This document shows, in pieces, positions 33,800 through 41,368 of a DNA stretch of 64,000 bases. The notes beneath the pieces are model-generated. The model was not told where the DNA came from, made no database searches, and saw only the letters and a list, made by a program, of their open reading frames with translations. The position numbers were made by a program, and so were the translations under genes. Positions within the stretch are counted from its first letter, which is position 1, and every line of letters starts with the position of its first letter. The DNA is from Streptomyces lasiicapitis (lineage in GTDB: Bacteria; Actinomycetota; Actinomycetes; Streptomycetales; Streptomycetaceae), in contig NZ_BMNG01000013.1 in assembly GCF_014646335.1 (NCBI RefSeq), forward strand, positions 124,001-188,000, given 5' to 3'.

Positions 33800-33841
33800 G
33801 TGACGGCCTACTAGGTGATGGCCTACCAGGTGACGGACTAG
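33788..33841. repeat. Tandem repeat at the toxin stop codon
   Basis: GTCACGGACTAA, the last codons and stop of the toxin gene, is followed by GTGACGGCCTACTAG, GTGATGGCCTACCAG and GTGACGGACTAG. The degenerate units of 12 or 15 bases produce several in-frame stop codons one after another. Confidence 0.8.
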
Positions 33842-33873
33842 TGGACACCCGGTAACTCCGGGACCTGAGTCCG

Positions 33874-33905
33874 GTGGGAGGGGATTGCTCCGGCGCCCCT
33901 CCCAC
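33874..33905. terminator. Bidirectional terminator between toxin and immunity-like genes
   Basis: GTGGGAGGGG and CCCCTCCCAC are exact reverse complements with a 12-base loop, placed between the two convergent genes. Confidence 0.75.
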
Positions 33906-33913
33906 ATTCATGT

Positions 33914-34354
33914 TCAGGAGTCGACAGGATGACGGTCGACGTCGTGAAGGCCGAGGCCGGAGAAGCGCGTCTCGACGGTGGCACGGAAGCGCTCCGCCCA
34001 GGCCGGGTTGACCGTGTTCAGCAGCTGCAGCTGCTTGGCGACCCACGCGATACGGGGGTCGAAGTCCGGGTCCTCGACCGATCCCGTGCGGTGTGCGAGC
34101 TCCCAGTCTCTGGCCAGGCCGGATGTCGCCTCCTCGGCCAACTGGTACAGGAAGTCGTCGAGGTCGGTGTAGACGGCGATGAGGTCCACGTCGGCGCGTT
34201 CTCGTACGAGGTAGTGGACTTTGCCGTCGTGCAGTTCGGCGTACGGCCACCCGTCGAGGGGTGGGTGGAAGGGGATCACGGTGTCCGGGTCGACGCGGAG
34301 CGCGGAGGCGATGGCGCGGGCGCCGGCGGTGATCTCCGCCTCTGTAATCGTCAT
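33914..34354 (-). CDS. Immunity-like protein (Imm61-like) convergent to the TNT toxin
   Basis: 146 residues, cytoplasmic, acidic. The pattern GWPYAELHDGKVHYLVRERA, DLIAVYTDLDDFLYQLAEE and a helical C-terminus is similar to immunity family 61, whose members accompany TNT toxins in actinobacteria. The position next to a TNT gene supports this strongly, the sequence match moderately. Unlike most toxin/immunity pairs it is on the opposite strand with its own promoter, so it can be expressed without the toxin. Confidence 0.65.
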   Translation of the reverse strand: MTITEAEITAGARAIASALRVDPDTVIPFHPPLDGWPYAELHDGKVHYLVRERADVDLIAVYTDLDDFLYQLAEEATSGLARDWELAHRTGSVEDPDFDPRIAWVAKQLQLLNTVNPAWAERFRATVETRFSGLGLHDVDRHPVDS

Positions 34355-34425
34355 ACTGACATTATAGGGCTGGCTCGAGAGCCGCGCGTGTCACGGCGAC
34401 AGCGGCGTCCGGGCCAGGAAACGCC

Positions 34426-35784
34426 CTAACCCCCCAACGCCCGCGAAACCGTATAGATCACCAACCCCGCGAGCGAACCGACCACCGTGCCGTTGATCCG
34501 AATGAACTGCAGGTCGCGCCCGATATGAGCCTCGATCTTCTTCGAGGTGTGTTCGGCGTCCCAGCCCGCGACGGTGTCGGTGATGAGGGAGGTGATCTCG
34601 TCGCGGTACGTCGTCACGACGTACACCGCCGCGCCCTCGACCCAGCCGTCGACCTTCTCCTGGAGGCGGGCGTCGGTGGACATGCGCCGGCCGAGGGAGA
34701 GGAGGGCGGCGCGGACGCGGAGGCGGAGTTCGCTGCGTTCGTCCTCGGCGGCGGCGACGATCATCTGGCGGACCGCGGACCAGGCGGAGGCGATCAGGTC
34801 CTGGACCTCGCCGCGGGCGAGGACCTCGCGCTTGAGGTGCTCCACGCGCGCGCGGGTGTCCGTGTCGGACTGGAGGTCGGAGGCGAAGTCGGTGAGGAAG
34901 CGGTCGAGGGCGCCGCGGGCGGGGTGCTCGGGCATGTCACGCATCTCGGTGACGAAGCGGAGCAGTTCCTTGTAGACGCGCTCGCCGACTTTCTTGTCCA
35001 CGAAGCGTGGCGTCCAGCCGGGCGCGCCGCCCTGCACCGCGACCATCACCGAGTCCCCGTGCGTCACCAGCCAGTCGTGGGCGCGCACGCACACCAGGTC
35101 GACGACCCGCTTGTGGCCGCCGTCCGCGACGACCTTCTCCAGCATCTTGCCGAGGCCGGGCGCGATCTCCTGGGCGTCGGCGCGGCGCGTGATGGCCTCA
35201 CCGACGACGGCCTGCACGTCCGAGTCGCGCAGCACGGTCAGCGCGCCGCGCAGCGCCGTGGCCAGCTCGGCGGTCACGCGGTCGGCGTGCTCCGGCTCGG
35301 CCAGCCAGGTGCCGAGGCGGCTGCCGATGCCCACGGCGCGCAGCCGCTGGCGTACGACCGTCTGGGAGAGGAAGTTCTCCCCTACGAAGTCGCCCAGGGA
35401 CGCGCCCAGCTGGTCCTTCTTCTTCGGGATGATCGCCGTGTGCGGGATGGGGATGCCGAGGGGGTGGCGGAACAGCGCCGTCACGGCGAACCAGTCGGCG
35501 AGCGCGCCGACCATGCCCGCCTCGGCCGCCGCCGCGACATAGCCGGCCCAGGCGCCGGCGCCCGTGTTCTGCGCCCACTTCGCGAGGACGTACACGACCG
35601 CGACGAACAGGAGCAGGCCCGTCGCCGTCAGCTTCATCCTGCGTACGCCGCGCTGCTTCTCCTGGTCGGCCTCGCTGAAGGCGCCGGGTCCCGACGGCCC
35701 GCCGCCCGTGCTTGGGGGACGGCCGGCGCGGGCATGCATGTCCCTGCCCGTCCCGGCCGATTCCGCCGTCTTCGTACGTTCCAT
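34426..35784 (-). CDS. DUF445 membrane protein
   Basis: About 452 residues. DUF445 hallmarks are the first helix KLTATGLLLFVAVVYVLAKW, then GMVGALADWFAVTALFRHPLG with HTAIIPKKKDQLG, and the end GTVVGSLAGLVIYTVSRALGG. The long middle part is helical and cytoplasmic. An ATG at 35844 with GGAAGGA just before it would add 20 residues, so the start is uncertain. Family function is unknown, although some members affect the cell envelope. Confidence 0.85.
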   Translation of the reverse strand: MERTKTAESAGTGRDMHARAGRPPSTGGGPSGPGAFSEADQEKQRGVRRMKLTATGLLLFVAVVYVLAKWAQNTGAGAWAGYVAAAAEAGMVGALADWFAVTALFRHPLGIPIPHTAIIPKKKDQLGASLGDFVGENFLSQTVVRQRLRAVGIGSRLGTWLAEPEHADRVTAELATALRGALTVLRDSDVQAVVGEAITRRADAQEIAPGLGKMLEKVVADGGHKRVVDLVCVRAHDWLVTHGDSVMVAVQGGAPGWTPRFVDKKVGERVYKELLRFVTEMRDMPEHPARGALDRFLTDFASDLQSDTDTRARVEHLKREVLARGEVQDLIASAWSAVRQMIVAAAEDERSELRLRVRAALLSLGRRMSTDARLQEKVDGWVEGAAVYVVTTYRDEITSLITDTVAGWDAEHTSKKIEAHIGRDLQFIRINGTVVGSLAGLVIYTVSRALGG

Positions 35785-35941
35785 CCCTGGCGCCCCGTCT
35801 TCGCGTCGCTGTGCGTTTTTGCTCGTACGTGTCCCCGTACGCATTGTCCTTCCAGCCGTCCTTCTAGTCCGACTCCCGGAACGAACCACAAGTTCCCGGC
35901 GTCTGAGTGAGCGGAGGGGGGCACCGTCGGCCCTCTCGCGG

Positions 35942-35959
35942 CCCATGACGCATCATGGG
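35942..35959. promoter_or_regulatory. 18-bp palindrome upstream of the lipase gene
   Basis: CCCATGA-CGCA-TCATGGG lies 52 bases before the lipase start, between two divergent genes. It may be an operator. Confidence 0.4.
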
Positions 35960-36010
35960 GTGTTCACACCGGAGCCTCGGGCTCCCCCTGCCCGAGGAGA
36001 CACAGCCCGC

Positions 36011-37342
36011 ATGACCAAGCGTCACGGTTATGCCCTCCTTGCCGCCGTGCTCACGGTCATAGTGGTCGTTTCCGCCGCCATATACATCGGCGTCACAGGC
36101 ACCGACGACGACACGAAGGACCAGCTCAGCGCCAGTCCGCGCGGGCCCCGCAACTCCGCGGCACCGGCCTCGTCGGGCACCTGGGTCGGCACCTGGTCGG
36201 CCTCCCCGGCAGGGGCCGAGCCCGGCACCGAGTCGCACGGCATGGCGGGCCGCTCGGTACGCAACGTGGTGCACACCAGCGTCGGCGGCGAGAGCGCCCG
36301 CATCACCCTGTCGAACCTGTACGGCACGCAGCCGCTCACCATCACGCACGCCTCCGTCGCCGTGGCCGCCGCCTCGAACAACCCGGCCGCGGCCGTCGAC
36401 ACGCTGCGCCGCCTCACCTTCCGCGGCGACACCTCGGTGGTGATCCCGCCGGGGCAGCAGATCGTCAGCGACGCCGCCCGCCTGCGCGTGCCGCACGACG
36501 CGGACCTGCTGGTCACGACGTTCTCCCCGGCCACGTCCGGGCCCGTGACGTACCACCCGCACGCCCGTCAGATCAGTTACGTCGCCGACGGCGACCACAC
36601 CGAGGACCCGAGCGGTTCGGCGTACCACGAGCAGAGCCCCTACTGGCGCTACCTCTCCGCCGTCGACGTGCTCAGCAGCGAGAGCGACGGGACCGTCGTC
36701 GTCATCGGTGACTCCATCACCGACGGCATCTCCTCCACCATGGGCACCAACCGCCGCTGGACCGACGTTCTCGCCGACCGGCTGCGCGAGGAGTCCGGCG
36801 CGCCGCGCTACAGCGTCGTGAACCAGGGCATCAGCGGCAACCGTGTCCTGTCCGACGGGAGGCCAGGGCTGCGCGGCGGGCCCGGCGCGAACCCGAGCGG
36901 GCTCTCCCGCTTCCACCGCGACGTGCTCGGCCGCACCGGCGTGAAGGCCGTCGTCATCGCCCTCGGCATCAACGACATCCTGCGCAACCGGGAGACCGAC
37001 GCGCGGCGCGTCGCCGACGGGCTGCGTGAGCTGACCCGGCAGGCGCATGCCCGCGGGCTGCGGGTCGTTGGGGCGACCCTCACGCCGTTCGGCGGGCACC
37101 GCGGCTTTACGCCCGCTCTTGAAGGCGTACGTCGTTCCGTGAACGACGAGATCCGCTCCGGCAAGGTCTTCGACGAGGTCGTCGACTTCGACAAGGCGCT
37201 GCGCGATCCGTACGACCCCCGCGCCCTGCTCGACCGCTACGACTCGGGCGACCACCTCCACCCCAGCGACGGCGGCTTCCGCCGCATGGCGCAGACGTTC
37301 AACTTGACCCACTTGAAGGGCACGTCAGCCGCGGAGCTGTAG
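36011..37342 (+). CDS. Secreted SGNH/GDSL-type hydrolase
   Basis: 443 residues. An N-terminal signal anchor (LLAAVLTVIVVVSAAIYI) is followed by a galactose-binding-like beta domain (WVGTWSASPAG; ITLSNLYGTQPL) and the SGNH hydrolase domain. Block I is VVVIGDSITDG with the catalytic Ser, block II QGISGNRVL, block III LGINDI and block V SGDHLHPSDGG with Asp and His. Such enzymes hydrolyse lipid, acetyl or polysaccharide esters outside the cell. GAGGAG lies about 12 bases before the ATG. Confidence 0.9.
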   Translation: MTKRHGYALLAAVLTVIVVVSAAIYIGVTGTDDDTKDQLSASPRGPRNSAAPASSGTWVGTWSASPAGAEPGTESHGMAGRSVRNVVHTSVGGESARITLSNLYGTQPLTITHASVAVAAASNNPAAAVDTLRRLTFRGDTSVVIPPGQQIVSDAARLRVPHDADLLVTTFSPATSGPVTYHPHARQISYVADGDHTEDPSGSAYHEQSPYWRYLSAVDVLSSESDGTVVVIGDSITDGISSTMGTNRRWTDVLADRLREESGAPRYSVVNQGISGNRVLSDGRPGLRGGPGANPSGLSRFHRDVLGRTGVKAVVIALGINDILRNRETDARRVADGLRELTRQAHARGLRVVGATLTPFGGHRGFTPALEGVRRSVNDEIRSGKVFDEVVDFDKALRDPYDPRALLDRYDSGDHLHPSDGGFRRMAQTFNLTHLKGTSAAEL

Positions 37343-37349
37343 CCCGTCT

Positions 37350-37411
37350 GGGGCTCCGCCCCTCTCCCCCTGTCGGCGCTCCGCGCCTCGTCCTCAAACG
37401 CCGGACGGGCT
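37350..37411 (-). repeat. Dispersed repeat, 62-bp form, copy 1
   Basis: Begins GGGGCTCCGCCCC and ends in the shared core, here as the complement TCGTCCTCAAACGCCGGACG. The same 62-base unit occurs at 48606-48667 in the other orientation. Bases 37386-37411 form a perfect 26-bp inverted repeat with the next copy, able to fold into a large hairpin between two convergent genes. Confidence 0.85.
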
Positions 37412-37434
37412 TTCCCCCACCCACCCGCCCTTTT

Positions 37435-37541
37435 AGCCCGTCCGGCGTTTGAGGACGAGGCCGTTCAGGCCGATAGCGGGGTCCAGGGGCGGCAGCCCCT
37501 GGTTTCGGGAAGGGGCGGGGTTGGGGAGGCCCCCGGCAGGG
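37435..37541 (+). repeat. Dispersed repeat, 107-bp form, copy A
   Basis: Starts AGCCCGTCCGGCGTTTGAGG and ends CCCCCGGCAGGG, adjoining the stop codon of the DUF1707 gene. A second copy of the same length lies at 63801-63907 in inverse orientation, and a 100-base copy ends at 60244. Confidence 0.85.
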
Positions 37542-38393
37542 TCAACGCCCCCGCCGCTCCTCCCGCCGCCGCGCATGCAACGCGTGCCGTTCCTCCCGCC
37601 GCCGAGCCTGCAGCTCCCGCCGCTCCTCCTTGAGCCGCGCCCGCACCTCCTTGCGGAGCTTCCGCTCGACGCCCACCCCGCCCATGAGGGCGAACCCGGT
37701 GACGACGACACGGGGCGACCCAGGCGTGCCGGCCCCGGTGGCGTCGTCGCCGAAGCCGCCCATGATCCCGAACCCCTTGACGGTGACGTCGAGCTCGGGC
37801 GGCACGGTGACCTGAATGCCGCCCATGAGCGCAAAGCACCGGATGACGACGTCACGCTCGGCGAACCGCGCCTCGCGCAAGTCGATCTCCCCGCCACCCC
37901 ACATCGCGAAGGACGTGAAAAGGCGCCCGACCGTCCACCCGCCCTTGCGGGAGAACCCGCCCCAGATCGCGACGGCCCCCGTGGACGAGGGCTCACCGCC
38001 GACGACCCGCTCGGCCCAGTCGATCTCCCCGGAGTCCCCGTCCTCGGGGCGCTTGACCATGGACACCTTGGGTGCGGGCGCCACGGCGGAGGGCAGATCG
38101 CGGGTGAGGGGCGCCAGTTCCCCGTACGTACGGGCCTGATACACCGCGTCGAGCCGCTCGCCGAACTCCTCCATGTCGAGCCGCCCCTCGGCCACCGCCT
38201 CGCGCAGCACCTCGGCGACCCGCTCACGGTCGGCGTCGGAGGCCCGCAGCTCGGCGTGGCTCGGCTCGGCGGGGGCCGACCGGACGGCAGGCGGCTGAGC
38301 CGCGGGCTGCTGAGCCGCGGGCGGCGGACCGGAAGCATCCCTTCCGGATGAGGGCGGCTCCTCCGGCGGTGGTGTGGGCTCGGCGTCCGTCAT
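37542..38393 (-). CDS. DUF1707 protein with LiaF-like C-terminal domain
   Basis: 283 residues. After a Pro/Ala-rich start, a DUF1707 (SHOCT-like) domain is seen at about 50-95 (RASDADRERVAEVLREAVAE; DMEEFGERLDAVYQARTYGEL, in part). The middle is the beta-helical LiaF-type cell-wall-response region with repeated GG-rich strands (FALMGGIQVTVPPELDVTV; GFGIMGGFGDDA). The tail is highly basic and repeats RREERHALHARRREERR. No membrane helix is visible, so it is peripheral or cytoplasmic. Confidence 0.85.
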   Translation of the reverse strand: MTDAEPTPPPEEPPSSGRDASGPPPAAQQPAAQPPAVRSAPAEPSHAELRASDADRERVAEVLREAVAEGRLDMEEFGERLDAVYQARTYGELAPLTRDLPSAVAPAPKVSMVKRPEDGDSGEIDWAERVVGGEPSSTGAVAIWGGFSRKGGWTVGRLFTSFAMWGGGEIDLREARFAERDVVIRCFALMGGIQVTVPPELDVTVKGFGIMGGFGDDATGAGTPGSPRVVVTGFALMGGVGVERKLRKEVRARLKEERRELQARRREERHALHARRREERRGR

Positions 38394-38403
38394 GGCCGCA
38401 AGC

Positions 38404-39417
38404 CTACGAGGTCGCCCGGTCGGCGTACATCTTGGCAATCACGGCCTCGATGTCGGGCTCCCGCACCGAGAGGTCGACGAGGGGATAGCGCGCCGCGACG
38501 GCGGCGACCAGCGGCGCGGCCGACGCCGCGGCCGGGAACGCCAGCCACTGCCGCGGCCCCTCGACCTTCACGACCCGGGCCGACTCGACCTCCAGGGGCG
38601 GCAGTTCGCGCTCCAGGTCGACGACGAGGGTGCGCTCGCTCTCGCCCACCTCGTGCAGCCCGGCCAGCGGCCCGTCGTACATCAGACGCCCGTGGTCGAT
38701 GACCATCACGCGCTTGCACAACTGCTCGATGTCGGTGAGGTCGTGGGTGGTCAGGAGCACGGTGGTGCCGGACTCGGCGTTCAGGTCGCGCAGGAAGGTG
38801 CGGACCTTCGCCTTGCTGACCACGTCGAGCCCGATCGTCGGCTCGTCCAGGTACAGCACCTCCGGGTCGTGGAGCAGCGCAGCCGCGATGTCGCCGCGCA
38901 TCCGCTGCCCGAGCGAGAGCTGGCGTACGGGGACGTCCAACAGCTCGCCCAGGTCGAGGAGTTGGACGCACCGGTCGAGGTTCTCGGCGTAGCGCCGGTC
39001 GGGGATGCGGTACATGCGGTGCATCAGGCGGTACGAGTCGATGAGCGGCAGGTCCCACCACAGGGTGGTGCGCTGGCCGAAGACGACGCCGATGCGGCGG
39101 GCGAGCCGGGTGCGCTCGCGCGCCGGGTCGATGCCCGCGACCCTGAGGCGCCCGCCGCTGGGCGTGAGGATGCCGGTCAGCATCTTGATCGTGGTCGACT
39201 TGCCCGCGCCGTTGGGCCCGATGTAGCCGACCATCTCGCCGCGCGGCACCCGGAAGGTGATGCCGTCGACGGCCCGCACCTGGTGCCGCTCGCGGCGCAG
39301 GAAGCCGGTCTTCTTGCGTACGTCGAAGACCTTCTCGATCCCGTCGAGCGCGATGAAGTCGGCGTCCGGGTCGGGGTCGGGGTCCCGGTCGGGATCGGGG
39401 TTCAGGGCCGTGTCCAT
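38404..39417 (-). CDS. ABC-2 exporter ATP-binding protein
   Basis: 337 residues. An Asp-Pro-rich N-terminus (DPDRDPDPDPDADF) precedes the nucleotide-binding domain with Walker A GPNGAGKST, the signature LSLGQRMRGD, Walker B VLYLDEPTIGLD and the switch LLTTHD. The C-terminal 80 residues form the accessory domain usual in this group. It is the last gene of a three-gene operon with two permeases and starts six bases after the second. Substrate unknown. Confidence 0.9.
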   Translation of the reverse strand: MDTALNPDPDRDPDPDPDADFIALDGIEKVFDVRKKTGFLRRERHQVRAVDGITFRVPRGEMVGYIGPNGAGKSTTIKMLTGILTPSGGRLRVAGIDPARERTRLARRIGVVFGQRTTLWWDLPLIDSYRLMHRMYRIPDRRYAENLDRCVQLLDLGELLDVPVRQLSLGQRMRGDIAAALLHDPEVLYLDEPTIGLDVVSKAKVRTFLRDLNAESGTTVLLTTHDLTDIEQLCKRVMVIDHGRLMYDGPLAGLHEVGESERTLVVDLERELPPLEVESARVVKVEGPRQWLAFPAAASAAPLVAAVAARYPLVDLSVREPDIEAVIAKMYADRATS

Positions 39418-39423
39418 GGCGTA

Positions 39424-40323
39424 TCAGCTCCCTGTGCTGCGGTACGAGCGGAGTCCCGCGCGCCACGCGAGCCCCGCGAGCGCGCAGCAGGCGACGGCGA
39501 CCAGCGGCGGCGTGAAGGCGGCCCACGACGGCAGGTCGAGCGGATAGGGGCGGCCGAGCACGTACAGGCCGGGCAGCCAGTTCACGAAGGCGATCGGTAC
39601 GAGGAAGGTGGCGCCGCGCACCAGGTCCTTGCCGAACACGGACGGCGGGTACTGCAGGAGCGTGTTGCCGCCGTAGGTGAACGCGTTCTGCACCTCGGAG
39701 GCGTCCTGCGCGAGGAACTGGAAGGCCGCGCCCGCGATGAAGACGGACATGAAGATGGCCGCGCCGCTGACCAGCATCAGCGGGATCAGCAGGACCTTCA
39801 GGGGCGTCCACGTCACGTCGAGGGCGAGCAGCGCGAATCCGAGGATCAGCAGGCCCTGCGTCACCCGCCCCAGCCTGCGCAGCGCGAACCGGTCGGCCGC
39901 GACCTGCGCGAGCACCGGCGCGGGCCGCACCAGGAGCGTGTCCAGGGTGCCGTCGCGCACCCGTCTGCCGAGCCGGTCCATCGAGCCGATGGCGAGGTCG
40001 GCGAGGCCGAAGGCGGTGGACGAGGCGCCGTACAGGAAGGCGACCTCGGGAAGGCGGTAGCCGCCGAGCGCGTCGACCTGCGAGAACATCAGCAGGATCG
40101 CGACGAAGTCGAGGGCGGTCGCCGCGAGGTTGCCGAAGGCCGTCATCGCGAAGGACGCGCGGTAGGCCATGGTGGAGCGGATCCACATCGCGGCGATCAT
40201 GCGGTAGGCGCGAAGACCGTCCCGCGCCCGGTCCAGCGGGCGGTCGGGAACGCCGTCGGCAAGCCGGCCCGGCCCCGCAAGGTCACCGGCCTGCCCCTTC
40301 TCGTGTCGCAGCAGCTCAGCCAC
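39424..40323 (-). CDS. ABC-2 family permease (second subunit)
   Basis: 299 residues, GTG start overlapping the stop of the first permease by 8 bases. About six membrane helices begin with FAMTAFGNLAATALDFVAILL. Motifs such as MDRLGRRVRDGTLDTLLVRP and DASEVQNAFTYGGNTLLQYP characterise the daunorubicin-type paired permeases annotated as ABC-2 transporter. Residues 1-40 are not hydrophobic and a later start (MIAAMWIRST) is possible. Confidence 0.87.
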   Translation of the reverse strand: MAELLRHEKGQAGDLAGPGRLADGVPDRPLDRARDGLRAYRMIAAMWIRSTMAYRASFAMTAFGNLAATALDFVAILLMFSQVDALGGYRLPEVAFLYGASSTAFGLADLAIGSMDRLGRRVRDGTLDTLLVRPAPVLAQVAADRFALRRLGRVTQGLLILGFALLALDVTWTPLKVLLIPLMLVSGAAIFMSVFIAGAAFQFLAQDASEVQNAFTYGGNTLLQYPPSVFGKDLVRGATFLVPIAFVNWLPGLYVLGRPYPLDLPSWAAFTPPLVAVACCALAGLAWRAGLRSYRSTGS

Positions 40324-41137
40324 CCTGCACCACCACCCGCCTGGTCGCGACGGCCTGCAGCAGCCGTCCGGCCGTGAGCAGCACGGCCGCCCATCCGGCC
40401 TGGAACGCGTACGTGGCGAGCAGGTCCATGCCCTGGTGCTTGCCGAGGAACACGTCGGCCGGGACCTGGATCAGCGCGGACCAGGGCAGCGCGCGGGCGA
40501 TCTCGCCGAGCGCCCCGGGGAAGACGTTCAGGGGCAGCAGCATTCCGGAGAAGAACGTGCTCGCCAGCCAGGCCACCTGCGAGACGCCCGCGCCGTCCAG
40601 GAGCCAGAAGGCGCTGAGTGCCACCAGGAAGCGCAGCGCGAAGCTGACCACCACCCCGAGCAGCACGGCGAGGGTCGCCGCCAGCCACGTCAACACGTCG
40701 CCCGGAAGAGCCAGTTGGAAGCAGAGCGCGCCGAACGCCATCGGGACCGCGCCGCGCGCCAGGCACTGGAACGCCGCCCGGCCGACGTCGCCCGCCAGCC
40801 ACCAGGCCTGAAGATCGGCGGGGCGGTAGAGGTCGATGGCGACGTCGCCGGTGCGGATGCGCGCCATCAGCTCGTCCTCGAAGCCGCCGCCCATCACCGC
40901 GACGGTCGTCAGGAGTGCCTGCCCGAGCCACACGTACGTGAGAGCCTGCGCCTGGTCGTATCCTCCAAGTCCAGGCTTCTCGTCCCACAGGGCAATATAG
41001 GTGTAGGTCAGGATCACTCCGAAGACAGTGTTGGTGAACACACCCGCCACGGTCGCGATCCGGTACGTAGCGAATCGCCGGAAGCTGCCTGCGGCGACGG
41101 CCGCGTACAGGCGGAACCGTCCTGTTCCCACGAACAT
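40316..41137 (-). CDS. ABC-2 family permease (first subunit)
   Basis: 273 residues from ATG 41137 (AAGGGG directly upstream). It is homologous to the adjacent permease: RIATVAGVFTNTVFGVILTYTY, DELMARIRTGDVAIDLYRP and FFSGMLLPLNVFPGALGEIA. Together with the second permease and the ATPase it forms an asymmetric exporter. It is the first gene of the operon and is divergent from the Tyr-rich mini-ORF and PBP genes. Confidence 0.87.
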   Translation of the reverse strand: MFVGTGRFRLYAAVAAGSFRRFATYRIATVAGVFTNTVFGVILTYTYIALWDEKPGLGGYDQAQALTYVWLGQALLTTVAVMGGGFEDELMARIRTGDVAIDLYRPADLQAWWLAGDVGRAAFQCLARGAVPMAFGALCFQLALPGDVLTWLAATLAVLLGVVVSFALRFLVALSAFWLLDGAGVSQVAWLASTFFSGMLLPLNVFPGALGEIARALPWSALIQVPADVFLGKHQGMDLLATYAFQAGWAAVLLTAGRLLQAVATRRVVVQGG

Positions 41138-41278
41138 CCCCTTCAGAGAGCCTCGTCCCGTCCCAGGCCACCACGCCCGGTCCGATTCCGGACCGAAGCG
41201 CAGGAGCCTAGTGCGGTCGGGGCCGCCCGTGCCAGGCAATTTCGCCGCACGGTGCGTGCCTGGTCAGTGAGGCACGTG

Positions 41279-41368
41279 ATGACAGTGTGCAATGGGTCGT
41301 ACGAGGCCTACTGGATGTACGAGGCGTACGAGATGTACGACGCGAACCGGGAGTTCCGCGAGACATGA
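41279..41368 (+). CDS. Tyr-rich 29-residue ORF coupled to the PBP gene
   Basis: The ORF starts at ATG 41279 with GTGAGG seven bases upstream. It encodes MTVCNGS followed by YEAYWMYEAYEMYDANREF and RET. Its TGA overlaps the ATG of the penicillin-binding-protein gene (ATGA), so the two are translationally coupled. Seven of 29 residues are Tyr or Trp, in a YEAY/MY rhythm. No family is recognised. It could be a leader that tunes PBP translation or a small amphipathic peptide acting with the PBP (inference). Confidence 0.65.
   Translation: MTVCNGSYEAYWMYEAYEMYDANREFRET

Noticed and set aside
31775..33907. Minus-strand frame of 710 codons opposite the TNT toxin
   Set aside because: Shadow frame without start signal or conserved motif.
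35785..35946. Longest DUF445 start
   Set aside because: The first residues are arginine-rich and unlike the family; a start at 35784 or 35844 is more likely.
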